A stretch of 64,000 nt of DNA from Fluviicola sp. XM-24bin1. Lineage in GTDB: Bacteria > Bacteroidota > Bacteroidia > Flavobacteriales_D > Crocinitomicaceae. This document shows positions 61,931 to 64,000 of this stretch, one piece after another (position 1 is the first letter of the stretch; each line of letters starts with the position of its first letter). The stretch is taken from assembly GCA_003149635.1 (NCBI GenBank), contig QCWI01000002.1, positions 211,188 to 275,187 on the forward strand. The letters are read 5' to 3'. Made by a program: the position numbers and the translations under genes. The notes beneath the pieces were generated by a model. That model searched no databases, was not told the origin of the DNA, and saw nothing but the letters and a program-made list of their open reading frames with translations.

Positions 61931-64000
61931 ATGTTTTTTATGAAGTATTTGAACCTAACACTACTAGTTCTCAGTTTGCTAGTTGTGACACCACTAATTT
62001 CACAAGTCGACTCTCTTCAAATTGACGGTAAGTATTACAAAGTGTATCCCATTCGCCAAAGGATGGAAATCACCGAAGAATACTGGATCGCCGTTGACGA
62101 CGAAGCTTATTTTCAGGACGAAGAAAATTACTTTAAAGTATTCGGTGAAGGCGATGCCTGGTTTACTCGTGCAGCCTTTGATACTTCGGATGCGATTGAT
62201 CAGGCATTCTTGAGAGAAGAATTGGAAGAGCGCTGGAACGATTTAACCAAAAAGCGCAAATATTTCCGAGGTAAGTTTGTCAAAGCCGTCCGAAAAAATC
62301 CGACGAGTTTGTTGGATCCGCACATTTCAAACGATACAGATGTCTTGCCTGCATTTAGTGCCCTTCCCGATGGAGATTACGTCCAATTATTCACCGATTT
62401 CTGCTATCTGAATGAAGATGGAACATGCCAAGAGCAGGCGCCACGGGTCGCAGCGTACTTCAGCATGAAGAACAATCTTTTGGACGGGCCCGCCCTTTGG
62501 ATCAATACGAAAGGAGACACGCTTCGCTACGGTCAATACAAAAACGGACTTCGCACCGGAACTTGGAAATTTACACAGATTGGTACCTACAGTTACTATT
62601 TCTACAGTTGGGAGGCCAAGTATTTTGCCAAATATGGAGCACGCCCCATGGATACCTCCTTTATCACCAAAACCTATCAGGCAGGTGAGTTGGATGGGCC
62701 GTATGAATACAGAACTCCAAGCGGCTGGTCTCGAAGCACGGGGTTCTACAAGAATGGTGAACCTGCCGGGAATTGGCGCACCTATCGATACGATACACTA
62801 ACATCCAATTTGACCTACGCCAATCCTTCGGACACTACCGTTTCACACAAACCCATTCTGAGAACATCCATGCCTCTGGAGGACTACATCGAATGGAATG
62901 TCGCCTACGATTTTACTTCAGCCGTCTATCCTCGTTTGTCCATTCCACAAATCCTCAAATTCGACTTCGGAAATGATATAGAGCGCGAGTTGGAACTGGA
63001 AGAAGAAGGTTTTCAATCCCATACCCTAGAGTACGATCGTTATGGCTATGATTATGGAGAAGGCCCGATATATTACGACGAATACGGACTTCCCATTAAT
63101 AAGTATCCAGAGCGCGTAAACGAACGATTAAATGCCAATCTTCCGGGATATCGACGCGCGCAATCGGGATTGTTCTCATTGATTGATGATCCGAACAACG
63201 ACACCACAGAAACCAGAGGATATTTCATCGATAGCCTAGGGGCTACAATGTTGTACCAGGGCACCTACGAAACGTTCTACCCGAACGGTCAGTTGTTTAC
63301 ACGTTACGAGTTCCAAAACGGCGAATTAGTTGAAGAAGGCCCATTGTATTGGGACAATGGTCAAGTGTGGGATGCCATCGAATTTGTTCCGGACTCCAAT
63401 CATTATCTCCGCACGGTGTACGATTACAACGGTCTGAAAACCAACGTAGCCATCTACGATTCACTCGGTGATTTCTTACGCTATGATGTGGAAGAGGAAG
63501 TAAGAGAAGTCGATGAACTTCACATTGACGGCCTTGTAGCAGAAAAAGAAGGGTTGCGCGGAGAATTTTACTACGGCTACCGCTCACGTGATTCACACAA
63601 AAAACTTAGAACCTTATTCACTGGAAATTATACCTACCAAAATCCGATTGTGGTTGCGGATAGCATCATTCCAGATACGTCTTTTATCATGTATCGTGAG
63701 TATAACGGATTCGATAAGAAGACCAAAACGCGAGACATCACGTTCGACCCTGCGACAAGAACCTATGTCCACAACAACATTTCATTTACCGGTGTGAACT
63801 ACACAAATACCTCACGCACGTTCACGGAGAATTATAATGGTTGGACGGGCAAAAGCACTTGGAAATATGGCAAGTTTACCGTGATCGAAACATCATCTGG
63901 AATTTGGCGTGAAGATCCTTTGGATCCGGAAGAAGATACCGTAATTCATATGGGGCGAATTATGTACCCGTACGACGGTTACTACGTGACAACCGATGTT
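61931..64000 (+). CDS. Large secreted protein with MORN/YwqK-like repeats, 3' end outside window
   Basis: The frame is open from ATG 61931 to the right edge (690 codons, no stop). MFFMKYLNLTLLVLSLLVV is a signal peptide, cleaved near ISQ; MKYLN at 61940 is an alternative start. The mature part holds glycine/aromatic repeats of the kind LDGPALWINTKGDTLRYGQY, ELDGPYEYRTPSG, NGEPAGNWRTYRYDTL, QGTYETFYPNGQLF and EEGPLYWDNGQVWD, which are MORN-like and common in the YwqK family of toxin-antitoxin-associated and secreted proteins. No catalytic domain seen in the visible part. Confidence 0.85.
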   Translation, partial: MFFMKYLNLTLLVLSLLVVTPLISQVDSLQIDGKYYKVYPIRQRMEITEEYWIAVDDEAYFQDEENYFKVFGEGDAWFTRAAFDTSDAIDQAFLREELEERWNDLTKKRKYFRGKFVKAVRKNPTSLLDPHISNDTDVLPAFSALPDGDYVQLFTDFCYLNEDGTCQEQAPRVAAYFSMKNNLLDGPALWINTKGDTLRYGQYKNGLRTGTWKFTQIGTYSYYFYSWEAKYFAKYGARPMDTSFITKTYQAGELDGPYEYRTPSGWSRSTGFYKNGEPAGNWRTYRYDTLTSNLTYANPSDTTVSHKPILRTSMPLEDYIEWNVAYDFTSAVYPRLSIPQILKFDFGNDIERELELEEEGFQSHTLEYDRYGYDYGEGPIYYDEYGLPINKYPERVNERLNANLPGYRRAQSGLFSLIDDPNNDTTETRGYFIDSLGATMLYQGTYETFYPNGQLFTRYEFQNGELVEEGPLYWDNGQVWDAIEFVPDSNHYLRTVYDYNGLKTNVAIYDSLGDFLRYDVEEEVREVDELHIDGLVAEKEGLRGEFYYGYRSRDSHKKLRTLFTGNYTYQNPIVVADSIIPDTSFIMYREYNGFDKKTKTRDITFDPATRTYVHNNISFTGVNYTNTSRTFTENYNGWTGKSTWKYGKFTVIETSSGIWREDPLDPEEDTVIHMGRIMYPYDGYYVTTDV

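Overview
The window looks like a chromosomal segment of a Bacteroidota bacterium, most likely Flavobacteriia (a Crocinitomicaceae/Cryomorphaceae-like lineage is a guess). The reasons are five secreted proteins with type IX secretion (T9SS) type A C-terminal sorting domains, LytS/LytTR signalling, promoters of the Bacteroidetes form TTTG-N19-TAnnTTTG, TAATG and ATGA stop/start couplings, and families typical of the phylum: a BlaR1-TonB fusion, a LETM1-related protein, a DUF6495-like protein, and a TPR-SpoIIE phosphatase. I found no rRNA, tRNA, CRISPR array, prophage, transposase or plasmid gene. Most of the content is housekeeping, interspersed with secreted and lipoprotein genes.

Layout. 0-2.2 kb: the 3' part of a class A penicillin-binding protein, then the CoA-transferase alpha subunit (scoA). 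2.3-12.3 kb: an accessory block with a secreted SGNH hydrolase, a CotH-family lipoprotein, a LytS kinase split by a frameshift, its LytTR regulator, a secreted peptidylarginine/agmatine-deiminase-like protein, and a 906-residue T9SS protein with 417-bp internal tandem repeats. 12.5-13.2 kb: the CoA-transferase beta subunit (scoB), about 10 kb away from its partner. 13.3-24 kb: a fatty-acid hydroxylase/sterol desaturase-like protein, a GAF-HisKA_2 kinase, a VanW-like protein, nadD-gmk-yicC, an AlkB-type hydroxylase, lipoproteins, an EamA transporter and an ArsC-like protein. 23.7-31.5 kb: kmo and kynU of kynurenine degradation, a frameshifted lipoprotein, hemL, and an aminotransferase/omega-amidase pair. 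31.5-38 kb: a probably highly expressed T9SS protein, fbp and mfd. 38-50.9 kb: a decayed T9SS type B remnant, two glycosyltransferases, an alpha/beta hydrolase, a LETM1-related protein, secreted proteins, asd, and a decayed TPR/methyltransferase-like gene. 50.9-64 kb: a TPR-SpoIIE phosphatase, a SUFU-domain protein, a T9SS repeat protein, dxr, a BlaI/BlaR1 pair with an array of operator-like half-sites, a GNAT protein, a ChbG-like deacetylase, and the start of a large MORN-like secreted protein that runs off the window.

The most notable signals are: (i) several broken genes, three of them repairable by one base at or next to a short homopolymer, which raises both pseudogenization and assembly error; (ii) a dispersed intergenic element of about 75 bp that begins with the 14-mer TCGGRATATYCCGA (three copies, two of them flanking the VanW gene); (iii) the BlaI-type operator array around a consensus promoter; (iv) a cluster of AATGTTA motifs upstream of a T9SS gene; and (v) the split scoA/scoB. 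All functional assignments come from motif recognition by eye; no database search was run.
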